Source: Parafannyhessea umbonata (GTDB taxonomy: Bacteria > Actinomycetota > Coriobacteriia > Coriobacteriales > Atopobiaceae). From it: a stretch of 64,000 bases of DNA. The notes beneath the pieces were generated by a model. That model worked only from the letters and a program-made list of their open reading frames with translations. It ran no database searches and was not told the origin of the DNA. This document shows positions 10,854 through 21,609 of this stretch, in pieces. The translations under genes and the position numbers were made by a program. The stretch's first letter is position 1. Each line of letters starts with the position of its first letter. The stretch is from positions 337,467-401,466 of the forward strand of contig NZ_JABAGR010000002.1 in NCBI RefSeq assembly GCF_012844235.1, read 5' to 3'.

Positions 10854-11987
10854 ATGGCATCAATGAACGAGAAGGACTACTACGCGATCCTGGGCGTGAG
10901 CAAGGACGCGTCCACCGACGAGATACGCAAGGCCTTCCAGCAGAAGGCGCGCAAGCTCCACCCGGACGTGAACAAGGCGCCGGACGCGGAGGAGCGCTTC
11001 AAGGAGGTGTCCGAGGCCTACGCGGTGCTCTCGGACGAGCAGAAGCGCAGCCGCTACGACGCCATGCGCTCCGGATCCCCGTTTGGCGCGCCCGCGTACG
11101 GCGGCGGCTCGCAGGGCTACGGCGCGCCCGCGGACCCGTTTGGCGGCGCGGACCCGTTTGGCTGGGGCTTCCCGTTTGGCGGCGGCGCCTATCGCCGCAC
11201 GAGCGCCCGCCGTTCGCGCGCGTACAACCCGCGAGCCGGCGCGGACGTCACCATCGACGTGGAGCTGGACCAGGAGACCGCGCGCAAGGGCACGCGCCGC
11301 GGCGTCACGTACCAGCGCTACGTCGCGTGCGACGTGTGCCACGGCAGCGGGTCGGTCGAAAGCGAGCACGCGGAGACGTGCCCCACGTGCGGCGGCTCCG
11401 GCCACATCAGCCTTGACCTGACGGGGCTGTTCGGCTTCGGCGTGATGGAGATGGAGTGCCCGGAGTGCGAGGGCGCGGGCAAGGTCGTCGCGGACCCGTG
11501 CGAGGCGTGCGGCGGGTCCGGGCGCGTGCTCTCCGCGAGCGAGGTCGTGGTGGACATCCCCGCCAACTCGCACGACGGCGACGAGGTGCGCGTGAGGGGC
11601 ATGGGCAACGCCGGCACGAACGGCTCGTCCTCCGGCGACTTCGTCTGCCGCGTGGGCGTGGCGGCGGAGCGCGTGAACCCGCTGCAGGCGCGCGGGTTCC
11701 AGACCGTGGGCTTCATGCTGCCGTTCGTGGTGCTGGGCGCCGTGTCGGGCACGATCGTGTCCATGCTGCCGTTCCTGGCCATCATGGCGGTCATCGCGGG
11801 CATGCAGATCAGCCGCGGCGGCGGCGTGGGCCATGGCGGCACGTGGTGGAGGAAGGCCGCGACGCACGTGGGCAACGGCGTGCTGTCGGGCCTTTTGCTC
11901 GCGCTGCTCATGGTGCTCATGTTCCAGTGCAGCCCGTACGCGCGCTACTCCGGCGGAGCGGTCGCGCCCGGCGGCGCGAGCTTCTAG
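10854..11987 (+). CDS. DnaJ-like co-chaperone fused to membrane segments
   Basis: A 377-residue protein starting with a clear J-domain ([10 protein letters not shown], then LHPDVNKA with the HPD tripeptide that stimulates DnaK). Next is a Gly/Phe-rich linker with repeated PFG, then four CxxCxGxG zinc repeats ([32 protein letters not shown]) at about residues 160-225. The substrate-binding C-terminal domain stops after its first part. It is replaced by a hydrophobic stretch at about 283-320 and another at about 340-360. The start was chosen for GGAG six bases upstream. It is followed by a normal dnaJ, so this paralogue probably works at the membrane. Function is inferred. Confidence 0.75.
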   Translation: MASMNEKDYYAILGVSKDASTDEIRKAFQQKARKLHPDVNKAPDAEERFKEVSEAYAVLSDEQKRSRYDAMRSGSPFGAPAYGGGSQGYGAPADPFGGADPFGWGFPFGGGAYRRTSARRSRAYNPRAGADVTIDVELDQETARKGTRRGVTYQRYVACDVCHGSGSVESEHAETCPTCGGSGHISLDLTGLFGFGVMEMECPECEGAGKVVADPCEACGGSGRVLSASEVVVDIPANSHDGDEVRVRGMGNAGTNGSSSGDFVCRVGVAAERVNPLQARGFQTVGFMLPFVVLGAVSGTIVSMLPFLAIMAVIAGMQISRGGGVGHGGTWWRKAATHVGNGVLSGLLLALLMVLMFQCSPYARYSGGAVAPGGASF

Positions 11988-12062
11988 CGCGTCCGGCTGG
12001 CGCGTTTGCAAAGGTTCCTGCGGGCCTTGGCCCGACGTTCGACATGTGGGAGATAGGTAAGA

Positions 12063-13256
12063 GTGGCCTCTAAAGACTATTACGAGATTCTGGGCGTCGA
12101 GCGAGACGCCGACGCGAAGACGATCAAGCGCGCGTTCCTGAAGAAGGCGCGCGTGCTCCACCCCGACGTCAACAAGGAGCCCGACGCGGAGGAGAAGTTC
12201 AAGGAGGTCAACGAGGCGTACTCCGTCCTGTCGGACGAGCGCAAGCGCTCGAACTACGACCGCTACGGCACCGCGGAGGGACCGGGCGGCTTCGGCTCGG
12301 ACTACGTGGACATGTCGGACATCTTCGGCGGTGGCTTCGGCATCAACGACATCTTCGACTCGTTCTTCGGCGGCGGGCAGGGCGGAGGCTCTTCTCGCGC
12401 CGCCCGCACGCGCGGACGCGACATGGGCATCACCCTCAGGATCACGCTGGAGGAGGCCGCGGCCGGCTGCACCAAGACCATCGCGTACGACCGCCTTGCC
12501 CCGTGCGACGACTGCGGCGGCACCGGCGTGGCGGAGGGCGGCCACGTGAAGATGTGCGACAGGTGCCACGGCACCGGTCGCGTGGTAGAGGTGCAGCGCA
12601 CGATCTTTGGCCAGATGCAGACCCAGACGACGTGCCCCGCGTGCCACGGTTCGGGCAAGGTCGTCGACAAGCCGTGCGAGACCTGCGAGGGCCAGGGCCG
12701 CACCCCCTCGCGCGAGACGGTGGACGTGAAGATCCCCGCCGGCGTGCACTCCGGCCAGTCGCTCACCGTGAAGGGCAAGGGCGAGGCGGGCGTGCGCGGC
12801 GACGCGTCCGGCGACCTCGTCGTGCGCGTGGAGGTCGCGGAGAGCGAGACGTTCCAGCGCCAGGGCGACGACCTGTTCTGCCGCGTGACGGTCGACTCGC
12901 TCGAGGCCATCGTGGGCACGACGGTGCGCATGCGGGGGATCCTTCCGGACGACGAGGTCGTGGTCGAGGTCCCCGCGGGCTGCTCCTACGGCCAGCAGGT
13001 GCGCGTGGAGCGCATGGGCATGCCGCGCGTGGGCACGACGGCTCGCGGCAGCCTCATCGCGGTCGTCCAGGTCGTGCCGCCGAAGGACCTTACCGCCGAG
13101 CAACTCGAGAGCATCCGCAAGATCGTGGACGCGCGGGGCGAGAAGGACGCGGCGCGCGAGGGCGCGGCAGGTCCGGCGCGGGACGGCGCCTCGGCGGAGA
13201 CCCGCAGGAAGCCGAAGTTCAAGGGCCGCGGGCGTCGCAACGGAAGGTCGAAGTGA
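12063..13256 (+). CDS. dnaJ: Chaperone DnaJ
   Basis: A 397-residue canonical DnaJ (Hsp40). The J-domain ([23 protein letters not shown]) occupies residues 1-70, followed by a Gly/Phe region, four zinc repeats ([32 protein letters not shown]) at about 145-220, and both C-terminal beta domains. It delivers unfolded proteins to DnaK and stimulates its ATPase. The tail is basic ([13 protein letters not shown]). The GTG start has no close upstream alternative. The stop overlaps the next gene's GTG start by four bases. No grpE or dnaK is adjacent. Confidence 0.92.
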   Translation: MASKDYYEILGVERDADAKTIKRAFLKKARVLHPDVNKEPDAEEKFKEVNEAYSVLSDERKRSNYDRYGTAEGPGGFGSDYVDMSDIFGGGFGINDIFDSFFGGGQGGGSSRAARTRGRDMGITLRITLEEAAAGCTKTIAYDRLAPCDDCGGTGVAEGGHVKMCDRCHGTGRVVEVQRTIFGQMQTQTTCPACHGSGKVVDKPCETCEGQGRTPSRETVDVKIPAGVHSGQSLTVKGKGEAGVRGDASGDLVVRVEVAESETFQRQGDDLFCRVTVDSLEAIVGTTVRMRGILPDDEVVVEVPAGCSYGQQVRVERMGMPRVGTTARGSLIAVVQVVPPKDLTAEQLESIRKIVDARGEKDAAREGAAGPARDGASAETRRKPKFKGRGRRNGRSK

Positions 13257-14533
13257 CGGCCGCCCCGCGACCGAGGGTCGCGTTCGTGAACCTGGGCTGC
13301 CGCGTCAACCGCGTCGAGACCGACGTGATCGCAAGCGAGCTCGAGCGCCACGGCTGCGAGCTCGTGCCGGAAGGCGAGGCCCAGGCCATCGTCGTTAACA
13401 CGTGCGCCGTCACGGGCGAGGCGGAGGCGAAGACCCGAAAGACCGTCCGGCACGCGGCGGGCCTGCCGGGATGCCCCACCGTCGTCGCTACCGGTTGCGT
13501 CGCGAGCCTGTTCGCGGAGGAGCTCTCGGCCATCGCGGACAACGTGGTGGTGGAGCCCAACAAGGCGCGCGTCGCGGCGCGCGTGCTTGAGCACCTGGGC
13601 ATAGTTGACGGGGCCGTGGACGATTCCGGCTCCGTCGTGAGCGTCACGCCCACGCCGACGGGCCGCATGCGCCCGGGCATAAAGATCCAGGACGGCTGCG
13701 ACAACCGCTGCACGTACTGCATCGTGTGGAAGGCGCGCGGCGCCTCGCGCTCCATGGGCGCGGAAGAGGTCGTGGCGCGCGTGCGCGACGCGCAGTCCCG
13801 CGGCGCGCACGAGGTGGTGCTCACGGGCATCAACCTCGGGCGCTTCGGCGCCGAGGCGCCGGACGGCACGAGGGTGGGCCTGCCGGGGCTCATCGAACTT
13901 CTCCTGAGGGAGACCTCGATCGAGCGCCTGAGGCTCTCTTCCATCGAGCCGCCGGACGTGACGGACGAGCTGCTGCGCGTCATGGGCGAAAACCCGGAGC
14001 GCGTGGCACCGTTCCTGCACGTGTGCCTGCAGTCCGGCTGCGACGCGACGCTGAGCCGCATGGGCCGCGTGTACGACACGGCGTACTTTGCCGACGTCGT
14101 GCGGCGCGCGCGGCGGGCGGTCCCCGGGATCGCGCTCGGCACGGACCTCATCGTGGGGTTCCCGGGCGAGAGTGACGAGGACTTCGAGCGGTCGCTCGAG
14201 TTCTGCCGCGACATGGCGTTCGCGAAGATGCACGTGTTCCGCTACTCAAGGCGCCCGGGCACGCCGGCGGCGCGCGCGGAGGGCCAGGTGGACCCCCACG
14301 TCATGGCGACGCGCAGCCGCCGCATGCGCGAGCTTGCGCAGCGGATGCGCCGCGAGCAGGCGCTTGAGCACGTTGGCGAGGAGGAGCTCGTCGTGGTGCA
14401 GTACCCGGGCCGCGGCGTCACGGGCGGGCTGTTCGACGCGCTCGTGGACCCAGGGATCGCGCTCGACTCGCTCGTGCGCGTGCGCGTGAGCTCCGTGATG
14501 GACGACGGAACGCTCGTGTGCGCCCGCACGTAG
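13253..14533 (+). CDS. mtaB: tRNA methylthiotransferase MtaB (t6A to ms2t6A)
   Basis: A 426-residue radical SAM methylthiotransferase. The N-terminal domain carries three cluster cysteines (LGCRVN, NTCAVT, TGCVAS) and the radical SAM domain has [10 protein letters not shown] near residue 145, with SSIEPPDV and [11 protein letters not shown] later. This pattern and a short C-terminal TRAM-like end fit MtaB, which adds a methylthio group to t6A37 of tRNA. It is distinct from rimO and miaB, both also in this window. It is translationally coupled to dnaJ. Confidence 0.85.
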   Translation: MTAAPRPRVAFVNLGCRVNRVETDVIASELERHGCELVPEGEAQAIVVNTCAVTGEAEAKTRKTVRHAAGLPGCPTVVATGCVASLFAEELSAIADNVVVEPNKARVAARVLEHLGIVDGAVDDSGSVVSVTPTPTGRMRPGIKIQDGCDNRCTYCIVWKARGASRSMGAEEVVARVRDAQSRGAHEVVLTGINLGRFGAEAPDGTRVGLPGLIELLLRETSIERLRLSSIEPPDVTDELLRVMGENPERVAPFLHVCLQSGCDATLSRMGRVYDTAYFADVVRRARRAVPGIALGTDLIVGFPGESDEDFERSLEFCRDMAFAKMHVFRYSRRPGTPAARAEGQVDPHVMATRSRRMRELAQRMRREQALEHVGEEELVVVQYPGRGVTGGLFDALVDPGIALDSLVRVRVSSVMDDGTLVCART

Positions 14534-14534
14534 G

Positions 14535-14563
14535 TTGGGCGCGGACGCGAAAGCGTCTATCAT
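14535..14563 (+). promoter_or_regulatory. Promoter of the phoH-ybeY-dgkA-era-recO operon
   Basis: TTGGGC, a 17-base spacer and TATCAT, starting right after the mtaB stop and ending about 30 bases before the phoH start codon. An AGGAGG-type ribosome site follows. Confidence 0.6.
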
Positions 14564-14593
14564 AGGGACAACGCATCGTCCGTCAGGAGGAAC

Positions 14594-15589
14594 ATGGAAC
14601 CCACCCACGTCAGGCTCACCATACCGGACTCCGTCGACCCAACGCTGCTCATGGGGCCGGCGGACTCGCTCCTTCGCAGGATAGAGGGGGCATTCGACGC
14701 CATGGTCACCGTGCGCGGCAACCAGGTGAGCGTGATCGGGCCCACGGACGTGGTGGACCAGGTGGTCTCCGTCTTTTCTCGCCTCATAAGGTGCGTGGAG
14801 AAGGGCGACGTCCCGACGACCGAAGACGTCGACCTGCTGATAGGCCAGGTGAGCCACGGGGCGAGCGACTCGTCGGACCTTTCGGACGACATCCTGCTCA
14901 CGTACCGCGGGCGCGCCATACGCCCGAAGACCGCCGGGCAGAAGCGCTACATAGACTCCATCCGCGACAACACCATCACGTTTGGCATAGGCCCCGCAGG
15001 CACCGGCAAGACCTACCTCGCCATGGCCATGGCCGTGAGCGCGCTCAAGCGCCGTGAGGTGGGGCGCATCGTGCTCGCGCGGCCCGTGGTCGAGGCGGGG
15101 GAGTCCCTGGGCTACCTGCCCGGAACGCTGCAGGAGAAGCTGGACCCGTACGTGCGGCCGCTGTACGACGCGCTGTTCGACATGACGGACATGGAGAAGG
15201 GCAACGCCCTCATCGAGCAGGGCGTCATCGAGATCGCCCCGCTCGCGTTCATGCGCGGGCGCACCATGAACGACGCGTTCGTGATCCTGGACGAGGCCCA
15301 GAACACGACGCCGGACCAGATGAAGATGTTCCTCACGAGGCTGGGCTTCGGGTCGAAGTTCGTCGTGACGGGCGACCTCACCCAGCGCGACCTGCCCGGC
15401 AGGAACGGGCTGGAGTCCGCCCGCGCCGTGCTTGGGGACGTGGACGACGTGAGCTTCGTGGACCTTGGCAGAAACGACATCGTGCGGCACTCGCTCGTGG
15501 CGAAGATCGTGGACGCGTACGACAGGGCGCAGGGCGCGTACGCCGCGGGGACCGCCGCGGGAAGGGAGACCACCCGACATGGGGAATAG
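14594..15589 (+). CDS. phoH: PhoH-like P-loop ATPase
   Basis: A 331-residue PhoH-family protein. A KH-like N-terminal region precedes the ATPase, whose Walker A is GPAGTGKTYLA at about residue 133 and Walker B is FVILDEAQNT near 230; VTGDLTQRDLP follows as sensor region. PhoH/PhoL proteins are predicted RNA-associated ATPases, commonly next to ybeY as here, and are thought to act in rRNA processing or RNA metabolism. The ATG follows CAGGAGGAAC. The end overlaps ybeY by 11 bases. Confidence 0.9.
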   Translation: MEPTHVRLTIPDSVDPTLLMGPADSLLRRIEGAFDAMVTVRGNQVSVIGPTDVVDQVVSVFSRLIRCVEKGDVPTTEDVDLLIGQVSHGASDSSDLSDDILLTYRGRAIRPKTAGQKRYIDSIRDNTITFGIGPAGTGKTYLAMAMAVSALKRREVGRIVLARPVVEAGESLGYLPGTLQEKLDPYVRPLYDALFDMTDMEKGNALIEQGVIEIAPLAFMRGRTMNDAFVILDEAQNTTPDQMKMFLTRLGFGSKFVVTGDLTQRDLPGRNGLESARAVLGDVDDVSFVDLGRNDIVRHSLVAKIVDAYDRAQGAYAAGTAAGRETTRHGE

Positions 15590-16082
15590 CTACGACATCG
15601 TGCTCGAGGAGGGCGTCGTGTGCCCGGTTGGCACGGACGAGATCCGCGAGGACTGCGACTTCGTGCTCAGGAGCGAGGGCGTAGGGAGGCCGTGCATGGT
15701 CTCCGTCTCCGTCGTGGGGGACGCGCGCATGCGCGAGCTCAACGCCGAGTGGCGCGACCAGGACCGCGTGACGGACGTGCTGTCGCTGGAGTGCGAGCGC
15801 CCGGACGACGCGGACCTCGCGCCCGGCGAGCCGTGCGAGCTTGGCGACATCGTGCTCGCGCCCGCCTACATCGAGCGCCAGGCCAAGGGCTTTGGCACGA
15901 CGCCTGCGGACGAGTTCCGGCTGCTCTTGGTGCACGGCATGCTGCACCTCCTGGGCTACGACCACCTGGAGGACGACGAGGCCGAGGTCATGGAGGCCCG
16001 CGAGGACGAGCTGCTGCGTCAGATCAGGACGGACCGCGCCATCGACCACGTGACCCTCACGCGCCACCGGGGCGGTGAGTAG
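15579..16082 (+). CDS. ybeY: Endoribonuclease YbeY
   Basis: A 167-residue metal-dependent RNase for 16S rRNA maturation and ribosome quality control. The zinc motif HGMLHLLGYDH is at about residues 119-129, and the conserved REINxxWR-like helix appears as MRELNAEWRDQDRVTDVLSL. The ATG overlaps phoH, and the GAAGGGAG upstream supports it. The phoH-ybeY-dgkA-era-recO order is a widely conserved rRNA/RNA maturation and repair cluster. Length is normal. Confidence 0.92.
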   Translation: MGNSYDIVLEEGVVCPVGTDEIREDCDFVLRSEGVGRPCMVSVSVVGDARMRELNAEWRDQDRVTDVLSLECERPDDADLAPGEPCELGDIVLAPAYIERQAKGFGTTPADEFRLLLVHGMLHLLGYDHLEDDEAEVMEAREDELLRQIRTDRAIDHVTLTRHRGGE

Positions 16083-16084
16083 AG

Positions 16085-16471
16085 ATGATACCCGGCCGCT
16101 CGCCGAGCCATCCCTCGTTCAGGCGGAGCTTCCTCTTCGCGCTGCAGGGCTTTCGAACAGCGCTTCGGCAGGAGCGCAACATCAAGGTCATGCTCGCGGG
16201 CGGAGCGTTTGCCGTGGCGATGGGAATCATCCTGCGGATTGACGCCGTGAGCTGGGCCATCGTGCTCGTGTGCTGCGGCATGGTCATCGCGGCCGAGCTC
16301 CTTAACACCGCGATCGAGACCGTGGTCGACCTGGTGTCGCCGGAGTTCCACCCGCTTGCGGGCCAGGCGAAGGACATCGCGGCCGCGGCGTCGTGGGTGC
16401 TGAGCCTGACCGCGGCCGTCGTGGGCGTCATCGTGTACGCGAACGCGCTCGTGAGGCTGTTGGCCGGCTAG
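16085..16471 (+). CDS. dgkA: Diacylglycerol / undecaprenol kinase family protein
   Basis: A 128-residue membrane kinase with three hydrophobic helices and the family signature ELLNTAIETVVDL at about residues 72-84. In Gram-positive bacteria such proteins usually phosphorylate undecaprenol, recycling the lipid carrier for cell-wall synthesis, rather than diacylglycerol. It starts two bases after ybeY and is followed by era, the standard order. Substrate is inferred from the lineage. Confidence 0.85.
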   Translation: MIPGRSPSHPSFRRSFLFALQGFRTALRQERNIKVMLAGGAFAVAMGIILRIDAVSWAIVLVCCGMVIAAELLNTAIETVVDLVSPEFHPLAGQAKDIAAAASWVLSLTAAVVGVIVYANALVRLLAG

Positions 16472-16570
16472 GCGCCGCACGGGGAAAGACCGGCACCCGG
16501 AGCCGGTGCCTTGGCCGTGCACGGCGCGGCCAAGAACGTAGAGGACGCAATCACCCAGGGGGTGCGCTCC

Positions 16571-17509
16571 ATGGAAAAGGACGAGAAGGGCCAGATGGGC
16601 GAGAAGGGCGAGGCGCCGTTCAGGAGCGGCTTCGTCGCGCTGGTGGGACGGCCCTCGGTCGGCAAGTCGACGCTTTTGAACGCCGCGGTGGGCGGCAAGC
16701 TCGCCATCACGAGCCCCGTCGCGCAGACGACGCGCAGGCGCATGCGGGCCGTCGTGAACACGCCGGGCTCGCAGCTCGTGATCGTGGACACGCCGGGCCT
16801 GCACAAGCCGAAGGACGCCCTGGGCAAGGAGCTGAACAAGGTGGCGCTCGGCGAGCTGGGCGACGTGGACGTGGTGGCGTTTCTCGTCGACGCGACGAAG
16901 CCCGTCGGCAGGGGCGACGAGTGGGTCGCGAAGCACGTGGCGGCCTCGAGGGCGCCGTTCAAGCTGCTCGTGATCACGAAGGCGGACCTCGCGAAGCCCG
17001 AACAGGTGAGGTCGCAGCTCGACGCGGCGTCCGCGCTCGCGAGGTTCGACGACGCCATGGTCATATCCGCGAAGGAGGGCTTCAACGTCGACTCGTTCGT
17101 GAGCCTGGTGGGCGAGCACCTGCCCGAGGGCCCGCGGTGGTTCCCGGAGGACATGGACTGCGACGCGACGGACGAGGAGCTCGTGGCGGAGTTCGTGCGC
17201 GAGAAGGTGCTGAACAACCTGCGGCAGGAGGTCCCGCACTCCGTGGGCGTCATCTGCGACGACATCGACTGGCGCAAGGACGGGCTCGCCTCGATACGCG
17301 CGACCATCATCGTCGAGCGCGAGGGCCAGAAGGGCATCGTGATCGGCAAGGGCGGCCAGATGATCAAGCGCATCGGCACCCAGGCGCGCCGTGACGTGGA
17401 GCGGCTGTTCGACACGAAGGTGTTCCTGGACCTTCAGGTGCGCGTGCAGCCGCAGTGGCGCCGCGACCAGAACGAGATCCGCCGCCTGGGCTACGACTAC
17501 GAGGAGTAG
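16571..17509 (+). CDS. era: GTPase Era
   Basis: A 312-residue GTPase with G1 [12 protein letters not shown] at about residues 26-37, DTPGL at G3, TKAD at G4, and a C-terminal KH domain ([19 protein letters not shown]) that binds the 3' end of 16S rRNA. It assists 30S assembly. The ATG at 16571 is preferred over an upstream TTG at 16511 because AGGGGGTG lies about nine bases before it. An imperfect hairpin (GGCACC/GGTGCC, 16492-16510) lies between dgkA and this start. Confidence 0.92.
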   Translation: MEKDEKGQMGEKGEAPFRSGFVALVGRPSVGKSTLLNAAVGGKLAITSPVAQTTRRRMRAVVNTPGSQLVIVDTPGLHKPKDALGKELNKVALGELGDVDVVAFLVDATKPVGRGDEWVAKHVAASRAPFKLLVITKADLAKPEQVRSQLDAASALARFDDAMVISAKEGFNVDSFVSLVGEHLPEGPRWFPEDMDCDATDEELVAEFVREKVLNNLRQEVPHSVGVICDDIDWRKDGLASIRATIIVEREGQKGIVIGKGGQMIKRIGTQARRDVERLFDTKVFLDLQVRVQPQWRRDQNEIRRLGYDYEE

Positions 17510-17515
17510 CGTCCC

Positions 17516-18268
17516 GTGGCCGGAAGGAGGAGCGTCCGCACCAGGGCGATCGTGATCGACAGGAGGACCCGCCTGAAGGAGCAGGACCTGATCCTGACGC
17601 TGCTTACGCAGGACGGCCAGCGCGCGGACGTGATCGCGAAGGGCGGCCTGAAGCCGGGAGGGCGCCTCGCCGCGCGCGTGGAGCTCTTCAGCGAGACGGA
17701 CTTCCTCATCGCAAGCGGGCGCAGCCTCGGCATCATCACGGAGGCCGCGACGGTAAACCCGCACGCGGGGCTTCGCGGCGACATGGCGCGCGTGAGCGCG
17801 GCGTCGTGCGTGTGCGAGGTGGCGCGTCTCACGTGCTTCGAGGACATGCCGGACCCGTACCTGTTCGCGATATGCTCGCGCGCGCTCACGGCGTGCGAGC
17901 AGGCTTCGGACCAGGAGCGCCTCGACCTCGTCGTCGCCGCGTACACGTTCAAGGTAACGGCGCACGGCGGCTGGAGGCCGGAGCTGCGGCGTTGCACGCT
18001 CTGTGGCGACGAGGACGTCGCGTTCTTCTCGCCCCGCGCCGGAGGAATGCTGTGCGCGAGCTGCGCCAAGGACGTGGCCGGCGCCGTGCCCATGGGGCCT
18101 TTGGGCCGCGACCGCCTGCAGGCGCTCGTGAAGTCCACGTTCGACGACATCCTGCGGATGGAGCTTGGCGTCGACGTGACGACGGAGCTCGTCTCGCTCG
18201 CGCACGTGTGGGCGGCCACGCACCTGGACGCGCGCCTGCGCGCGTTCGAGTTCATGCTGAGCCTTTAG
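17516..18268 (+). CDS. recO: DNA repair protein RecO
   Basis: A 250-residue recombination mediator. An N-terminal OB fold ([20 protein letters not shown]) is followed by a helical domain and a zinc site with CTLC near residue 160 and CASC near 182. RecO, with RecR, loads RecA on SSB-coated single strands. The GTG start six bases after era fits co-transcription. No frameshift or missing motif. Confidence 0.88.
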   Translation: MAGRRSVRTRAIVIDRRTRLKEQDLILTLLTQDGQRADVIAKGGLKPGGRLAARVELFSETDFLIASGRSLGIITEAATVNPHAGLRGDMARVSAASCVCEVARLTCFEDMPDPYLFAICSRALTACEQASDQERLDLVVAAYTFKVTAHGGWRPELRRCTLCGDEDVAFFSPRAGGMLCASCAKDVAGAVPMGPLGRDRLQALVKSTFDDILRMELGVDVTTELVSLAHVWAATHLDARLRAFEFMLSL

Positions 18269-18373
18269 GGCCGAGCCCGCCGTCCGAGTTGTGTCGCAGT
18301 TGTGTTCCAAATGCGGTGATTGCGCCCGGGGCGAGAAAAGACGCGGGCGTCGCGGCTACGGCGTCCCCTCACG

Positions 18374-18382
18374 TGATACTAT
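18374..18382 (+). promoter_or_regulatory. Extended -10 element of rpsO
   Basis: TGATACTAT matches an extended -10 (TG-n-TACTAT). No clear -35 is seen, which is acceptable for extended -10 promoters. Transcription would start near 18389, leaving a leader of about 80 bases that could fold and take part in S15 autoregulation (inference only). Confidence 0.5.
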
Positions 18383-18471
18383 CAACCAGTCCGTACCCCC
18401 TACTTGGTGGCCCGCCCAATGCCAGACGGCCAACCCAGTTCGGGGCGTATCTATGTGAAAGGGGTTTTACC

Positions 18472-18750
18472 ATGGCAGTAAGCAAGGAGCGCAAGGCCGA
18501 GCTCATCAAGCAGTACGGCAAGGACGAGCACGACTCCGGTTCCGCGCAGGTGCAGGTCGCGCTTCTGACCGAGCGCATCAAGGGCCTGACCGAGCACGTC
18601 AAGTTCCACAAGCACGACCACCACACCCGTCGTGGCCTGCTGATGCTCGTTGGCCAGCGTCGTCGCCTCCTGTCCTACATCAAGAAGCAGGACATCGAGG
18701 AGTACCGTCGCCTCATCAAGAGCCTCGGCATTCGCGACAACATCCAGTAA
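18472..18750 (+). CDS. rpsO: 30S ribosomal protein S15
   Basis: A 92-residue primary 16S rRNA-binding protein with the family motif [19 protein letters not shown] and the end [19 protein letters not shown]. The ATG has GAAAGGGG upstream. It precedes pnp, as in most bacteria, with a hairpin in between. Its GC content and leader are typical of neighbours. Confidence 0.95.
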   Translation: MAVSKERKAELIKQYGKDEHDSGSAQVQVALLTERIKGLTEHVKFHKHDHHTRRGLLMLVGQRRRLLSYIKKQDIEEYRRLIKSLGIRDNIQ

Positions 18751-18764
18751 CAAGGTGTTAAGAG

Positions 18765-18795
18765 GAGGGCGCCGGCATGGCGCTCTCTTTGTTTG
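18765..18795 (+). terminator. Hairpin after rpsO (terminator or processing site)
   Basis: GAGGGCGCC pairs with GGCGCTCTC (one G-T pair) around a GGCAT loop, followed by TTTGTTTG. It may reduce read-through from rpsO into pnp or serve as an RNase cleavage site, as the rpsO-pnp spacer does in E. coli. Confidence 0.65.
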
Positions 18796-18800
18796 TCGGC

Positions 18801-18822
18801 CCGCCTGCAAAGGGGCAGGCGG
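18801..18822 (+). promoter_or_regulatory. Second hairpin in the pnp leader
   Basis: A perfect eight-pair stem CCGCCTGC/GCAGGCGG lies about 17 bases before the pnp start codon, just upstream of its AAGAGGAAA ribosome site. In enterobacteria, PNPase represses its own mRNA through a leader hairpin; a similar role here is inference. Confidence 0.5.
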
Positions 18823-18839
18823 AGATAAGAGGAAAAGTA

Positions 18840-21053
<2,214 letters not shown>

Positions 21054-21082
21054 GCCCGACGAGAGGCACTACGCATGAAGCG

Positions 21083-21112
21083 AGCGGGGAGTCCCAACCG
21101 GGGCTCCCCGCT
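21083..21112 (+). terminator. Rho-independent terminator of pnp
   Basis: AGCGGGGAGTCCC and GGGGCTCCCCGCT form a 13-pair stem (one G-T pair) with a short AACC-type loop, followed by CTTCTCGT. It lies 30 bases after pnp. The minus-strand ORF 21166-21291 ends upstream of the same structure, so it might work both ways. Confidence 0.75.
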
Positions 21113-21165
21113 CTTCTCGTACGGAGAAATTGGTACGTACGAAGGATGGATGCATTTAGGATAAA

Positions 21166-21291
21166 CTAACGGTTCTTGCGAATGTAGATGACGAGGGCCA
21201 CGCACAGCAGAACCAAGGCTACGGGCTTGACAATTTCAGAAACTATTTGAAGAATCGATGCGAGAGTGGCGAATGCAACATCGGGAGTCAT
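21166..21291 (-). CDS. Small holin-like single-pass membrane protein
   Basis: A 41-codon ORF starting MTPDVAFATLASIL with one hydrophobic helix (PVALVLLCVALVIYI, residues ~23-37) and a basic end RKNR. AAGGGG lies about seven bases before the ATG. Short proteins of this shape (brief polar N-terminus, one membrane helix, charged C-terminus) are the hallmark of holin-like type I toxins such as the Hol-Tox and TxpA groups, which are controlled by antisense RNA. It sits in a gene-free gap between pnp and rnj and is less GC-rich than its neighbours. Family membership is inferred from architecture; no antisense promoter was confirmed. Confidence 0.5.
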   Translation of the reverse strand: MTPDVAFATLASILQIVSEIVKPVALVLLCVALVIYIRKNR

Positions 21292-21609
21292 ACATACCAC
21301 CCCTTCTCAACGAAACAGACTACTTCTATTTCATGATGACCTAAACGAGATGGAACTCGTGGAGTCTCGGTTAACGGAAAGAATCAATCGCCGAAAGCGT
21401 CAGGAATCTCTCTTCCTAGACTCAATTGACATATGTGACGCGCATGGGCGTTTGCGCGCAATGACGAGAGCTTGTGTTTTCGAATCCACACCTGCATCAC
21501 TAAAGATGTGGGCGGGCACACTACAATAGTTCTTTACGAAATGTCCGACAGCACAATGCTGCCGAAAAGATATTTGAGATACAAACCTGTCGAAAGGACA
21601 AATCTGACA
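21292..21609. other. Intergenic leader before the RNase J gene
   Basis: About 320 bases with no convincing gene. An open frame at 21266-21529 (87 codons) has no recognisable domain and overlaps the small membrane ORF on the other strand. A TACAAT at 21522-21527 could be a -10 for the RNase J gene, but no good -35 stands 16-18 bases upstream. Confidence 0.5.

Noticed and set aside
21266..21529. 87-codon plus-strand frame upstream of the RNase J gene
   Set aside because: No ribosome site, no recognisable domain, and it overlaps a better supported small ORF on the minus strand.
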